Below, in pieces: positions 25,612 through 38,900 of a DNA stretch of 64,000 bases; the first letter of the stretch is position 1, and the number at the start of each line of letters is the position of its first letter. The stretch is taken from assembly GCF_030704535.1 (NCBI RefSeq), contig NC_081822.1:4145001-4209000 (forward strand), read 5' to 3'. The position numbers were made by a program, and so were the translations under genes. Under the pieces are notes generated by a model. It saw only the letters and a list, made by a program, of their open reading frames with translations, had not been told where the DNA came from and ran no database searches. The DNA comes from Vitis vinifera (lineage: Eukaryota; Streptophyta; Magnoliopsida; Vitales; Vitaceae).

Positions 25612-25665
25612 ATATAAAGGTTGTGAAACCCTAGCCAGTAGCCACCGCCAACCATCCTAGGGTTT
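25612..25665 (+). promoter_or_regulatory. Orphan promoter-like block: TATA box plus inverted telo-box pair
   Basis: GATATAAAGG at 25611-25620 is followed by AAACCCTAG (25626-25634) and its inverted match CTAGGGTTT (25657-25665). Telo-boxes downstream of a TATA box are typical of plant ribosomal-protein and translation-factor genes. No ORF follows on either strand, so this may be a remnant of a lost gene or a non-coding transcript. Confidence 0.3.
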
Positions 25666-26095
25666 GGGCCTGTGGCCGACTTCAATTTCTCCCACTCAAC
25701 ACCTTCTATATTTTTCACCGGACCCAACTTGTGGGCTCTAAAGATCATTTCATTGTCATCACCATTACAAGTGTTTATATAATGGTAAAACTATCTTTAT
25801 AAACGTATATAATCAAAGGCGGCCTGGCCCCTCATGAGCCATGACATGTAGCTTTCCTCAAGGCTGATCACCGCACTAGGAAAGTGTGCGTGGAACATTT
25901 AAAATGACCAATAGGAACAGCCACTTAGCAACGATGAACTCAACAGGCGGGCGTTGAATTTGACTCACTTCTTGTTACCCATTTTTCAAAGCACGAAAAT
26001 AGGTGCAAAACTAAGGTTCTACTTCTTGACCATTATTTATCGGATCAATAAACCTTATTTACTGTGTTATAATTATCGTTGACCCAACCCCATGT

Positions 26096-26153
26096 CGTAT
26101 TGCGCAGAAAATTGAAAGGAAATTCGTATTGTGCAGAAAATTGAAAGGAAATT
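26096..26153. repeat. 29-bp tandem duplication
   Basis: Two adjacent 29-bp units (26096-26124 and 26125-26153) begin CGTATTG and differ at one base. No gene is nearby. Confidence 0.9.
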
Positions 26154-26204
26154 CCACCATTAACCGTTTCATTTATGTGTCCCTTTACAGTTTTTCTGAT
26201 TTTG

Positions 26205-26445
26205 AACTGTCATGATTCCCTACAAATTCCTTAGAGTTATGTTTTATGAAAATATGGTTAATTATGGATATATCAGTATTTTAATTTTACGAACATATTG
26301 AAGTTATCATGATTCGTGACAAACAACTCTAAATATTACGTTCATGATTCGTGACAAATTACTTAGAGTTATTGTAGATGAAAATATTGGTAATTACATA
26401 TCAATCAATATTTTTATTTTACGAATATATCGGATATACATAAAC
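26205..26445. repeat. Diverged tandem duplication of about 135 bp
   Basis: The copies near 26208 and 26343 share TCATGATTC, ACAAATT.CTTAGAGTTAT, GAAAATAT.GGT and TTTTACGAA in order. They are imperfect and non-coding. Confidence 0.65.
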
Positions 26446-27198
26446 CGAAATTTGTTGGTGACCTAAAAAAATATTAAGAAAAACTTTAAAAAATTATATA
26501 AAAAGTATAAATAAATATTTTAAAGTTATTTTATAAAAAAATGAATTTATATAGTTTATTATATTTCATATTAAAATTATTTACGTCGATAAAAAAATAT
26601 AAATTTTATAAACATATATTTATTATTATTTAGCATTATATATTATTTTATAATAATATTATAATAACATATCTAATTTTTAAATATATTTAATATTAAA
26701 ATTATAAATCATTTTAATTTAAATATATTCAATGATATTAAATAAATATCAATACATGTATACTTTTTAAAATTTTTATATTTTTTATATTTAATAAATA
26801 TGTAGATTATATAAAAAAAACATATTAAGAAAATTATAATTAAACGTAAAAATAAAATAATTAGATTTAATTTATTTAATAAAAAAAAATTTGAAAATTT
26901 GGTTAAATATAAAAAAATATCAATTGATTGATATATCTTTCTAAATTTGATATCAACATCTACAAATATATCAAATATATAACAATATATTAAACTTTAT
27001 CCTCACTAACCTTTCTTTACATTAGAGAATGTGTGAAAACGAAGGTACTATTTTTTTAGAAAACTATTTTCTTATTATTAATGTTTATAAGTCATTGTAC
27101 TTATATATTTTTCATAATTTTTTTTTTCTTTTTTTAATGAAATCACACTCTTAATTATAACTCTCATTTTTATGTTTTTGTTAAAAAAAAAAAAAAAA

Positions 27199-28497
27199 TT
27201 AATCCAACCTATGGTAATCACCTTAGAGGGGGATGAATAGGTGATGGTTTCTTTTTGTAAATTTAAATTATATGAATGTAATAGATAATTAGAAGCAAAT
27301 ATATAATAAAACAATATAAAAACAATTAATTGCATATAAAGTAAAAGAGTAGAGAATAGATAATGCAAATACAATATTTTATAGTAGTTCGATGCAACCC
27401 AACCTATGTCCACTCTCTTTTAACTTTAATTCCAAACTTGAGGTTCTATTAATTCAATGCTTTTAAGTAATACAATTGGATTATGGTTCCAATCATTCCT
27501 CTTGAACATTTGACTCAAAACACTTTTTACAATCCTCAAAAGATACCCTACTATTAAACAACCTCTCAAGTGATACCTCATACTTGAGAATCTTTAAGTG
27601 ATATTTCACATTTAGATTCTTTATCTCGATTTACAAATAATTTCACAAAATCCTAATACAAAACCTTAGGAACAAATGATACAAGAAAATTATGATTGAA
27701 TAATGCACTAACTATATGTAAGTTTTAGAACAATAGTGCATTAAAAAACGTTATTCCAGGGCTCAAAAGTATTTAAGAAAGATTTAGGATTGTTAAGTTT
27801 TTTAAATAATGAAGATGAAAACTTTTTTATAAATGAAAACAACAAAACTAGTCGTTGGGGGTTCGACCGGTTGAAATGGGGGTCGATCGGTTGATTAAAT
27901 GTTAACATTTAATGTTTGACAGGTGACCGTTGAACCCTGATTGCCCTTTGACCGGATCTCAATTGATTGAGGTTCAGCCTCAACCAATTGAGGTTCAACT
28001 TAGACAAATTGAACAACCATTCTGGAATAAAAAAAAAAAAAGGTTTTTACACCCTTTGACCGGTTGAACTAAATAGGTCGATCCGTTCCTCATCCGATTG
28101 AGCTATTTTTGGCTTAACAATCATTATTTTCAACTAAAAACCTTTTAAACAAAATTGGAAAACATTTAACATAAGGTTTTGGTTAAAAATATGAAATCAT
28201 CCAATTTTAAAGGATTTAAAACAAATTTACTTTTGAATAATTGTGGTGCATAAATTAATGATGCGATGCATAAAAAACTTAGTGCACCAACAACATTACA
28301 AAGAGATCATATGAAGTTTAAGTCTTGAAAAACATTTATCTTTGAGGTTTTCTTTTTATTGAATTCTCTTTGGCTTGATTTTGTCTTTATGACTGTCACT
28401 TTAGAAATCTCTTTTCCTAATCACATTTGAAATATAATAATTAGTTTAAAATATTGTTTTATTATCATCAAAACCGAAATTAATCAAAACTTGGTTT
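27199..28497. mobile_element. Dispersed 1.3 kb repeat, copy 1 (class unknown)
   Basis: This copy matches 56821-58130 along its whole length. It starts AATCCAACCTATGGTAATCA with CTTAGAGGGGGATGAATAG, shares ATACAATTGGATTATGGTTC in the middle, and ends at ATCATCAAAA...CTTGGTTT. There is no coding frame, no clear long terminal repeat and no strong terminal inverted repeat. I have the impression that the GAGGGGG.TGAATAGG start recurs in many plant genomes, but I cannot assign a class. It is probably a non-autonomous transposable element. Confidence 0.7.
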
Positions 28498-28860
28498 AAC
28501 GGTTTTCAATACTTAATTCATTTTCTATTATATAAATTTTTTAATTTTTATAACACCCATATTAATGGTTTTCCTTTAATTTTCCTTTTTATTAGGCTAT
28601 TTTATTTAATCGATAATTTGTTCATTTGTTAATTAGATGCAACTTACTTTTTTTAAGTCTTATAAATTTTAAAACAATTTTGAACTTTATCAAATTCAAA
28701 TTTAGGTTATTTGGAGTTGTACAATTTAGGGCAAGTATGCATGGTAAAGTTTTTTGAATGACTAATAATTTCTATCTCTAAATTGGTATTTGATTTAAAA
28801 AAGGTATCTTTGAAATGTTTTAAAATTATGAACCTCTTCATGATTAAAAAAAAAAGGGTT

Positions 28861-28865
<5 letters not shown>

Positions 28866-28900
<35 letters not shown>
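28866..28900. repeat. (AT)n microsatellite
   Basis: About 17 uninterrupted AT dinucleotides. Confidence 0.95.
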
Positions 28901-28905
<5 letters not shown>

Positions 28906-31570
28906 AAAAGGTGTAAGCGTGGACTTTTATGAATTTTAAAAAAGTATAGTTTTTTTAAAATAAAAAAAAATTGATGCTCTAACTTTTTATTTAAAAAGTA
29001 ATTTTTGATTATAACAAATATCAAATATCTTATCATGAAACTTTTATTGTACATGTAAAACTATGTACCATTTTCTCATATTCAATGGATTATTCAAGTA
29101 AGAAACCATTTATAGTTTTTTACATGGTTTTTTCATATACAAATTTGAAATAAGTAATAAACTATTAATTTAGTTTTTGATTAAAAAAATACCTATTCAC
29201 CCACGTTATGATTCCATCACTTTCCACTGTGGTTCTAAACATCAATTTATTTGGAATGGTTTCTAATTATAAGAAAAAATGGTTAACTTTTTTCTCATTC
29301 CCTTAAATTTTAACAAAATATACTCCATACATTAATTTCAAATTTTATTCTATCTTATTTTACGTAAGAAAATATATGAATGAAAATAAGAAATAAAAAT
29401 AATAGTAAAAGTATTTAATCAAATTTCAAATCAATAAAAACTATATGTATTCAACAAAAAAACCTTTAACTAAAATTAAAATTTATAAAAAATAAAAATT
29501 TTATAATCTCATATAAAATCTCAAGCAATATAATATATGTTTTATTTGTTAATATAAAGTTATGGTATATATGTTTATCAAAACTTGTACAATACGAAGC
29601 ATCATAAATTGAGAAAAGTACTTTCTATCTAAAAAAATTGATTGAAAATTTGAAATTGGCCACTAGCAATTCTATCTAACGTCACTTTTGTTAAGATGAT
29701 TATGAAAAAAAGAAATGCAATTATTCACACACGAATATATTTTAAGAATAAATTAATATTTTTCTTTCATCTCAATTTATTTTTTTATGTGGTTTTATTT
29801 CCATATTTTAGTATTTAAAATCCCCTAAGATGCATACACGTAGGAAGAGAGTGCTACTTTCACGGTTTCACCCACTTCCATTAGTTGACACAAATTTTCA
29901 CGGGCATCTTGAATGGCCTGATCTCATCTCACAAGTCACAGCATGGAGCCATTTTTTATGACGAGCAAGTCAAGCTAAGTAGCCAAGGAGTAAGCACACA
30001 TGGTAATTTGTTTAGTTTAGGTTGAAGCGTGAATGAGTTGGGGAGTATGGTTTGTCTTTTGACTCTTTTTAGGACCCTACAGGGTGATTGAACGTGACAA
30101 GCCAACTATAGTCTATAATTGCCCTACGTCTGTTGAGAATCCAAAGACGACACGCTCTTCACTTGTTCATTACACACATTTTTCTTGCCTGCCTTCACGG
30201 AAGCAATCCCCATCTAACTTTCACCTCTACTCTCCCTTCTATTATGAACATTTAACACCCTCACAATTTCCTATATTATATTCATTCAAGCAAAACCAAT
30301 TGGTAAAATCGCATTTGGTTGGCTAGAACCTTAAAAGATGTAAAATATTTCTTTTAAAATGAAAAAAAAAGAAATATATCTAATTCCCACAACTTTTTTT
30401 CCCACTTGCCCTTTCAACAATCTCTTTTTTCGTGTTTAATTAATAAAGTCTATAACTTTTTACAAGCATTAGTGTAACATTAATTAATGTGAGTCACGAC
30501 ATATGGAGTTACTATTCATCATTCTCAAATATTTTAATTTCTCCAAATATAGTATGGTGTATATGAATATTGCTCACATATTTGTCTTTCGCAAGTGTTG
30601 TGTGTGCTTTCTAGGGTGTGGATCATTTTTTATGCTTTAGATGGTAACATTTATTTTATTGAGTTAATACCGATACCAAAAGTAACAATATAAAAATAGT
30701 AATTAAGAAAAAACATAATCATGAAAAAAAACATAAACTTTTTAAGTATTTGTTTCATAACATCTTATTAAAAAAGACAATATCAGAACAATCATTGAGT
30801 TTAAATAGTATTTAAACTACTATCTTTTTACTTTATATATTCATAGAAGCTTATAGAATTATCGTTCATTATATTTATTAATACGTACTTAATGATTAGA
30901 ACGCGTGTGATGTTAAGACCAGACTACTAACTACTATTTATTGATGTATTTATTAGATGCCACCACAATGGTGATTTACCAATATAACATGACATATGTC
31001 GAAGGAAGTTCTCATTGCACAATTCTTTAAATAATAAAATTAAATTGATGTCCGAAGAAATATTCATAAAATCTCTCTCCAATATGGGTTTAGAATCAAA
31101 CATTACTCCTCTTTTAAGTTCATTAATTTAAACTCATATAACATTTACCTATCTTTTCTCCTTGTACAAACATATGGTGCCAACCTTCCTCCATTTTAAC
31201 TAATTTTCCACATTGATTTATTTTGTAATTTAATTTGATTTCAAATAAATTCTGCAATATGATTTTCTTTCCCATGACTACCTTCATTTAATTCAAATAT
31301 CATCATCATCATCATCATTAGTGATCGTCTTCATTTAATTATATTTTTTTATATGTATTTAAAGTGTAATAATGTTTGTATAGAATTTGATCAATTTTTA
31401 TTAAATTAATTAAAAAAATAATAATATCCCATATTTTCATTGTCGGCAAAATTAAAGAGAGATTTTCTTACCGCTGAAAATTGAATCCCCGATTAGGAAT
31501 CCTAAAATGCGCGCACTATGTGTAAAGCTGAGGCAATTGGTGGGCTGAAAACATAGAAATTGAGCTTAGT

Positions 31571-31741
31571 ATGTGCGGCTGCGGCTGCGGCTTGCAACGA
31601 GAGAGAAGGTGATGAAGAATGGGGGAAGCTATTCGTAGAATACTGGGAAGATGGTCCAGTGGAAAGCGGTACTCCCTCTGCTCATCTTCTATTTACTCGT
31701 GTTTTACGAAGAAAGGGCTTCCACTCCGTCATGCGTTGTAG
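31571..31741 (+). promoter_or_regulatory. Cluster of upstream ORFs in the metallophosphoesterase leader
   Basis: Three ATGs precede the main start at 31651. uORF1, 31571-31612, encodes MCGCGCGLQRERR. uORF2, 31612-31638, encodes MKNGGSYS, and its ATG overlaps the uORF1 stop in TGATG. uORF3, 31619-31741, encodes 40 aa in another frame and runs 91 bases past the main start. If the transcript begins upstream of 31571 these would restrain translation of the main frame. The transcription start is not known. Confidence 0.45.
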
Positions 31742-34700
31742 TCCCTCAGGGAGGTGTCCAGGAAGCCGTGGGAGACGATCCTGAGGATTTGAAGGTTATG
31801 GTGGTTGCCAATCTGCTCTTGCTGGGATCCAAAGCTGGCTATCTCAATCTCTTTTTCAGAGATTTCTACTTGTCCAAGTTCTTTAAGGTATCTTCATGTC
31901 TATTCCTCATTTTCTTATCGGTTTGAACCCTAGAAAATACTTTAGGGTTAGGGTACTTGAAATTAGATGGTCAGCGAACACTGATAAGTTAGAAACATTG
32001 ATCTTAGGTTGCTATTTGTTTTGGAACATGATTTCTATTTATCTGAAAGAAAAAGAACAACAATTATAGAGGAACCGAGGAAATGAGTTTGGGGCGTGAA
32101 AATTTCACAGCACTGAAATTTCTACCTTTACTTCATATACTCCGGTAGATTCATGTGGAGCCTGTGAAGTTGATAGTGGAGCAGAAAATTGAGCTGTCCG
32201 TTCTAGAGACGCATACGACCTCTGTCATGCCACCACTCCTATAGCCACCTCCAATGCAAAGACCTTCCACTCTCACCAATATCATCAACAACAGTTATTG
32301 TTTGAAATTGTTCATATTATTCTCTAACACCAAATGATTTGATCATTTCATCATTTGCCACCTACTGATATGTGAATCAGAAATCTTTTGCAAGTTTGAA
32401 ACCCGATATGCTGCTAGTCTTGGGAGATATTTCTGCAGAAGGGTCAGACTTGACGAGAAGTGAATGGATACCTGTGCTTCATCAATTTCGCAGGATGTTG
32501 GGCCCCTTCCTTGCTCTTCCATTTTATGTCATTCTTGGAGATAGGGATGTTGGTGAATGCAACCAGCTGAATGCAAAATCTGTTTATTGGGTAGCTAAAA
32601 ATTTTCCAGGATTGGATTCAGCAGGTTGTGGCGCTTTTGAAGTGAGTAATATCAGTTTTGTCTCACTCAATGCTGTGGCATTGCTTTGTGGCAACAATGG
32701 TTTACGTTTTAGTGTTGAGAAGGTGATTGAAAGGGAAAGCATAGATCTGCAAATGGACATTGAAGGCACAACTGAAGAGTTAAATGAGCTAAAAAAGTTT
32801 GGAGAGACTTCCCATAACTTGGAATGGAGAGAAAATGCTATGTCATCTGGATCTGGTCCTGTCCTATTACTTCACTTTCCATTGCACCACACAAGCAACT
32901 GCAGTGGGGATGGTGTTCCTACCCGAAGCTATAATTCATTGTTTGAGAGGACAGAAATACCAGGGAGTAGGTAGGTGCACTTGTTTCATCTTTAGCGATT
33001 TATCGAAATTATGTATATATGCTTAAAAAGCCTATTTGTTATTTCTTATTTGACAGAATGGTTTATAAATTACAATTTTTCACTGATCTCTTTAAGATGA
33101 ATTGTAAAAGTTGAAATTCAAGTGATTGGGATGGGGATGTTATAGGTTCTAATTTCTGAGTCCTGGCTAGAACAGAAAAATTAAAACGTTACCAATAAAA
33201 AATTGTAAATGCTGGAATTTGCATAAAAAGTAATACTGAAATATGGTCAGATTGAGAAAACTAATATAATTATCAAATTGTTGTACTACTTTGTTGATCC
33301 TGGCTCATCAACATAGCTATGATTTGTATTGGGGTGATTTTTCAACAGAAACTTCTAACAACATGTTACATTTATACCTAAACTGTTACTATTCCATTCA
33401 CTAATACTAAATTTTTTAAGAACTATAAATGTGTTAATTTCTTTTATGCACCTTGAAATTCAATTTTGTGGGTATTGTATGTACTGCTAGAAGTTCAATT
33501 ATGATTTTCTCGAACCTATTTTAGGCAGCTTGTTGGGACTGGACCATATGAGTTACTGCATACTCTCCCACCAAATGCTACTGAATACATATTTCAAGCT
33601 CTCAGACCAAGGTAACTCAATGTTGTTGGATTTATAAAAAGTCGCTCTGCTTATTATTTATTTATTTTTTGTTTTCTTTCTCAAGTATGTCTCTTGTATT
33701 GCAAATCTGATTTTTTTATTCCTTTGAGAGGTTTCTTGCCATTTATGTGTTTGGTAATTAATTTTTGAGACATGATCTCAAGACAAATAGCGGTGCAACT
33801 TTTAGCCCTTGTCTTGGCCCTGTAATTGATGAAACAAATTATAAGTGTTTTGTTCTCTTATGCAGTTACATGGGATTCCACATCTTATGACCTAGGTGTT
33901 CTGTTTTATTTTTGGTCTGTTCCATGGGCATGAGAATTTGTAATTATAATGGTCACATTTGAAATCAATTTCCAGTTACTGTAGTTCTTTAATACTGTGA
34001 ATATCGTTTCCTGTCTTTATAGAAATCCTTTGGCACTTATTTTGAGGTGTACTTCTGAGCATTGAATCAGATGCCATTCAACCAGCTACTATAAGACATA
34101 ATGCCTGACACATGAGCCCTTGGAGTCATGACCCAGGTTGCTTTTAAATCAGGTCAATACCACCAGTTAGGGGTGTAACACTGCAACCATGCTTTTGGGA
34201 AATTTATAACTTCATAAGTTGAAGCTAAACCTTGGATGCATGAAAGAGTTTAGGGAGGAGCTAAAGAAGTAGTACATATTCCACTTGATTTGGCCTTGGT
34301 TTGACGAGCTATGTACTAATAAGGTGTTTCTGGATGTAAGGGCTGGCATACTCACCATTTAGGTTATGGGTTAAAGTTCCACTAAGCACAGTCATAAGTA
34401 TTCTTCATCATTTATAGTTGGTGTTCCAATTATGTGATTTAGACAATCTGTCCTCTATCCTAATTGTCTTCTGCCTAATTTCTTTATGAAATCCATGACT
34501 CTTATTTGGGGATCTTTACCCTATGTTGCAGGATAGTATTTAGTGCTCACAGTCACCGATTTTGTGATCGTACCCACCCAGATGGAACTCGTGAGGTAAC
34601 TGTTCCAGCCATGACATGGAATGCAGGGGATGACCCTGGATTTGTTGTTGCTACTTTCAGAAAGAATAGAGGAGCAGTAATCATCAGTCATTGCTCTCTT

Positions 34701-34793
34701 GCTAGGGAATCTCATATACTAATTGCTTATATTTCTCTACTGATTCTGTTTATGTCAATGATATTTGTAGCAAAGCAAACACAGCATATCTGA
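31651..34793 (+). CDS. Cdc1/MPPE1-type metallophosphoesterase-like membrane protein, 391 aa
   Basis: Exons 31651-31887, 32381-32970, 33525-33611 and 34532-34793 join in frame to a TGA. Residues 5-19 are hydrophobic (a signal or N-terminal anchor), and about residues 364-384 form a second membrane span (HILIAYISLLILFMSMIFVA). The lumenal part has the calcineurin-like layout. GDISAEG (94-100), LLLHFPLHH and SAHSHRF match metal-binding blocks. However, the first block, normally D-x-H, reads ANLLLLGS (53-60), and the GNHD block reads GDRD (132-135). Yeast Cdc1 and animal MPPE1 act on GPI anchors in the ER/Golgi. The Arabidopsis homologue I recall is AT1G53710. Enzyme activity is therefore uncertain. 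The start at 31651 was chosen because it puts the hydrophobic segment at the N-terminus. Confidence 0.85.
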
Positions 34794-35962
34794 GAAGTTT
34801 AATGCAATGGTGGTATAATCTCTCCTACACCATATATATATACTGTAATACATTTCATCATTTTTTTTTATGCCAATGATAAAGTTCTTACTGTTCATGC
34901 TGTTTTGGTAAAACCAAGTTTTGATTGATTGAAGGAAATCAATTTGGGAACAATGGTCCTATCTATAAGTTGTATTTTGGCAATGCATGCATATAATTAC
35001 ATTAGGCTAGTCGAAGTTGGAATCATGATGAAGGGTGAACATTAAGCATGTCTAAACCTTGTACAGGAATTGGATCTGTTCACTTGGCATTTGATAGCAA
35101 ATGTTCATCCTTTAGACTTGAGCTCTATTGGAACAAGTGGAGCCATCTACAAATTTTGGTGGAAAAAGGTTGGAACAACTTGATGTCAGGAAATCCTAGA
35201 TTTTGATGCCAACCCAAAATGGATTAGATTTCCTTTTGGATGAATTCATGACAAATGCATGAATCACTTTGGAAATGTTTCATTGTTCTGGGTTGTACAT
35301 GCTACATTCAAATGCCTGAAAGGAGAAATCGAGAATTGTTATACTGCCCCATGGGCTAAGGCTCAAGTAGCTGGATAGGTGTGATTACCCGGGGTCCAGG
35401 GCTACTCCTGCACCTCACCTTCATTGGATCAAGTAAACAAGAAGGCATGTGATAAATTAAAGGCTGAACATCTGGAGTGAAAAAAATGGTTGGACTAGTG
35501 GGAGTTAATTGATCAAAACATTCGTTTCATACTAAATCTTAGGACAACTTCATGTATGGTTTACTGTGAAAATCATTAGTTTTGTTTTGTCACACTGTCG
35601 CACTATATGGACCTTCTCTGTTGCATTTTCTAAGATTTTGTTTGATTTGTCAATGTGTATGATTTTTAATCAGACTACCGCCTGGTTGAGCTAGGTGGTC
35701 AAATACCTGTCACATTTTAATGGGGAAGATAATTGGTTATGTTTTAGAAATATTGGCACGAAATGATTAATTGTGGCAGAGCAGCTCCATCCATTGAATT
35801 TTCTGCTGTTAAGAGGGGTGGGGAGTCAATTTCAAATTAGGACCAACTTCAAGGCTGGGTAGTCAGCGAAGACAAAAAAGCTTAATGTGATCAAATGTCA
35901 GCGTTTTATTATTGATGGCATCACTAGTTAACAGCAGGTATTGACCGAAAATAACCTCCATA
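34794..35962. other. Convergent intergenic region
   Basis: The 3' UTR of the metallophosphoesterase gene (TATATATATACTGTAATACA just after the stop) and the 3' UTR of the first BXL gene meet here. No reading frame or repeat of note was recognised. Confidence 0.5.
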
Positions 35963-38900
35963 TCATGCTACAATTGCAATTGGATACTCTTTATCTCCTA
36001 CGACCAACAAATGAATGCCTTGTTCCATAACCATCAAGCCATCCTTGTTGGCTCTGCTAAGGTGTTCACAAGGGCTCAATATAAATTCAACGTTGCTGCT
36101 TTCCCCTGCATCCAAAAAAACATTCTGGAATCCTACCAACTGTTTCATTGGACTCCCATTACCAGCCTTGGCCTGCTTTACAAATAGCAACACTGGATGC
36201 TTACCTGCCATCTTTCCTCCATTTCTAACTGCAATTAGAGCTGAAAACTTTTTCGCCTCACAGAATTCTGTTCCCAACTCTGAAACTGACGCGTAACCAG
36301 AGTTTTCAACTACATGAGTGGTTGATGGCTGATTTAAGTAGAGCTTGTTTGGGGTGACAGAAAGGAACTCATAAGAATAGGGTGAGTAGCTGAGGCCATT
36401 GCCAAATTCAAACACCGTTTTGCCGGTGTAGAATCGATGAGTGCGTCCAGGATAGCCTGATTGTGGTTCAGGCCTCATCCTCATGTCTGTCATTGGTATT
36501 TTAATAAAATCTTTTGGATACCAAGTGACTGGCAATCTTCCCCCTGTATGGCAATATGAAGGGCACTATTAAAGTTTTGAATTTCTTCTTTTGCATTCAG
36601 GAGTAACAACTCTAGCATTATCAAGAAGTTACCTGGATTATGATCACCGAAGATAGTTTCTGCAATTGCAGCCCCTCCAGCTTCGCCTGGATAACCAGCC
36701 CACAAGATGCTTCCAATGTTGCTACTGCCTTTGGCAAAAGATATATCAACTGGACCTCCACAAAGAAGTACCAATACAACTGGTTTCTTTGCAGCTTTTG
36801 CAACACCGGTGATGAGTTGCTCTTGCTTTCCAGGGAGCACCAAGTCCAAACGATCATACTTCTCCCTTTCCTGAGTTTGATCCAATCCCATAACCAACAC
36901 CACATAATCAGCTTGTTTTGCTACATCCACTGCATTTTCTATTGAAGCAGAAGAGCATGCAACGTCATTGCAGCCTGCGTGATACATTGTGTTGTTCACA
37001 TAGCTTTGAAGACCTTGCAATGGTGATATGAATTTGCATGGAGGGCCTGCATAGTTTCCTAGAAGTGTGTCCGTGGCATTGGCATTGGGGCCTATCACAG
37101 CAAGAGACAAGGTTTCTCCTTTTGAAAGCGGGAGGAGCCTGTCAGAGTTCTTTAGAAGGACAATGCCACTCCGAGCAGCTTCAAGGGCCAGCGTCTGATG
37201 CTCTGTAGAACAGACTTGGTCTGGACCGATGTTACCAAAAGGTAGTTTCCTTGGGTTGCCATTGAACAATCCTAATCTCATTCTAACAGTGAAGAGGTTG
37301 AGGAGGGCCCTGTCTATTTCAGATTCAGTCAGTTTTTTCTGACTGACCGCTGATTTTGCATGTTTCTGCAAGTAGCCACCACAGGCTACATCCATGCCTG
37401 TAAATTTTGTCACAGAAACAAAGTAACCAGAAGCCAAAATTATTATGGAATTGGACTGTATTAGAAATCTAGTCACATATTCAACTAAATAAAAAATTTG
37501 AGGATGCAGAAACAATGTAACAGGGCCCTCGTAAGCGTAACCATTCGAGAACACCACTGGGGCACAAGGAGGGGCTCTGCCGTGCCTAGTCTTTCATGGG
37601 TTTATTTTAACTTGGTCATCACTATGCTTTTTCAGGTGGAAAACTTTTTATCCATCATTACCACCAATCGTTCAATCTCTCATGAGGTTGCATTAAATAG
37701 TACCTTTCCTGAAACTGGTTTTGTGGTAATATAGTAAGAAATGCTTGGGCCAAAACCAGGATCCAGATGAGCATCAATTGGTGACGTCAGGTGACCCAAA
37801 TCCTCAGACCAGAAAGCTATACAGCGTGACCCATGAAGCAGCTAGCGGGCACGTATCTCAACCCCCAATTCACATCACCAAGCAATTACAAACAAAAGTC
37901 CGCAGCTATGAAGAACAGGTGTTCAGCCAAGGGCTGCCCCACATGGACCCCAAGATGAACAGAAAGCAGAGGACAAAAATGGGTGGGTGAGGGAAGGAAA
38001 GGAGTAAAGAGATACTGGCATTTTGGCATGGCGAAAGGAGGAATGGCTCTGATGACCTACAATGTATACCTCATTTTTTTTTTTACCTTGACTAAAGGAA
38101 TAAAAGAGAAGGGTAATACCATACCAGCTGTAAGAACAATGGCAACTGCATCCTCCGGTGATTTGGCGTATCCTTGTACATCATGAACCAGGGAGACGGC
38201 ATCACAGTCCGACACAATGTACCTGATTACTATTCTCATTATTAAACCAGTAAAAAGCACTTGATTTGTCCTCAACTCCTCTTGGTTTATAAAAGAAATT
38301 AAAATTTAATTTGATTTATATTACCCATCAAAGCCCCACTGTCCTCTGGCAGTCTTGGACAAGAGATTGAAATCAGCACAGTTGGGGACCCCATTCACTA
38401 GGTTGTAAGCACACATTAACCCACTCGCTCGCCCTTCCTCGATGCAACTCCGGAACGGGGGTTGGTATGTATCTGCCAAGTCTTGCATTGTCACCTGCAT
38501 CAACCCTCAATTATATACCATAGCTGACTTCGATTTCATAAAAAAAGGGTTCACATTGATAAATTGAAATCATAAAATATGCCACAAAGGAAATTCCAAC
38601 TCCAATGGTGATTCATAGCCACCTCCCTATCACCGTATTACGTGTTCCAACAAGCCACCTCAGCAGTCAGCACTAACAAACCCTATCTGACACCTGCCTT
38701 TTAACTGACTGTCCGCGTATCTTCACACTTAACAGAAGTAATCACAGAAAAGAGAGAAAAAGGAGAGTGCTAACTAATTCAATCTGCTTATTCTAATTCA
38801 AATATTGAAAAGAAGATGACTCTGGGCATAAGAGCAGCGTTGGAAGCTTGGATCGTTTTTTCCCAATCCAGTACACAGACACCCATAACCAAAAAGAGAT

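Larger units (their letters stand above)
24150..31500. other. Gene-poor, AT-rich intergenic region
   Basis: No coding sequence was recognised in about 7.3 kb. It contains a TATA-plus-telo-box block at 25612-25665, a 29-bp tandem duplication (26096-26153), a diverged duplication of about 135 bp (26205-26445), and very AT-rich DNA at 26460-27000. It also holds one copy of a 1.3 kb dispersed repeat (27199-28497), an (AT)n tract (28866-28900), and a (CAT)n tract near 31297-31318. The longest open frames (for example 115 aa at 28707-29054, -) are low-complexity AT-rich products. Confidence 0.6.

Noticed and set aside
27199..28497. LTR retrotransposon call for the 1.3 kb repeat
   Set aside because: No terminal direct repeats, primer-binding site, polypurine tract or gag/pol remnants were seen, so the class is left open.
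28707..29054. 115-aa open frame with a run of Ile-Tyr
   Set aside because: The run is translation of an (AT)n microsatellite, and the rest is Lys/Phe/Ile-rich AT-biased sequence.
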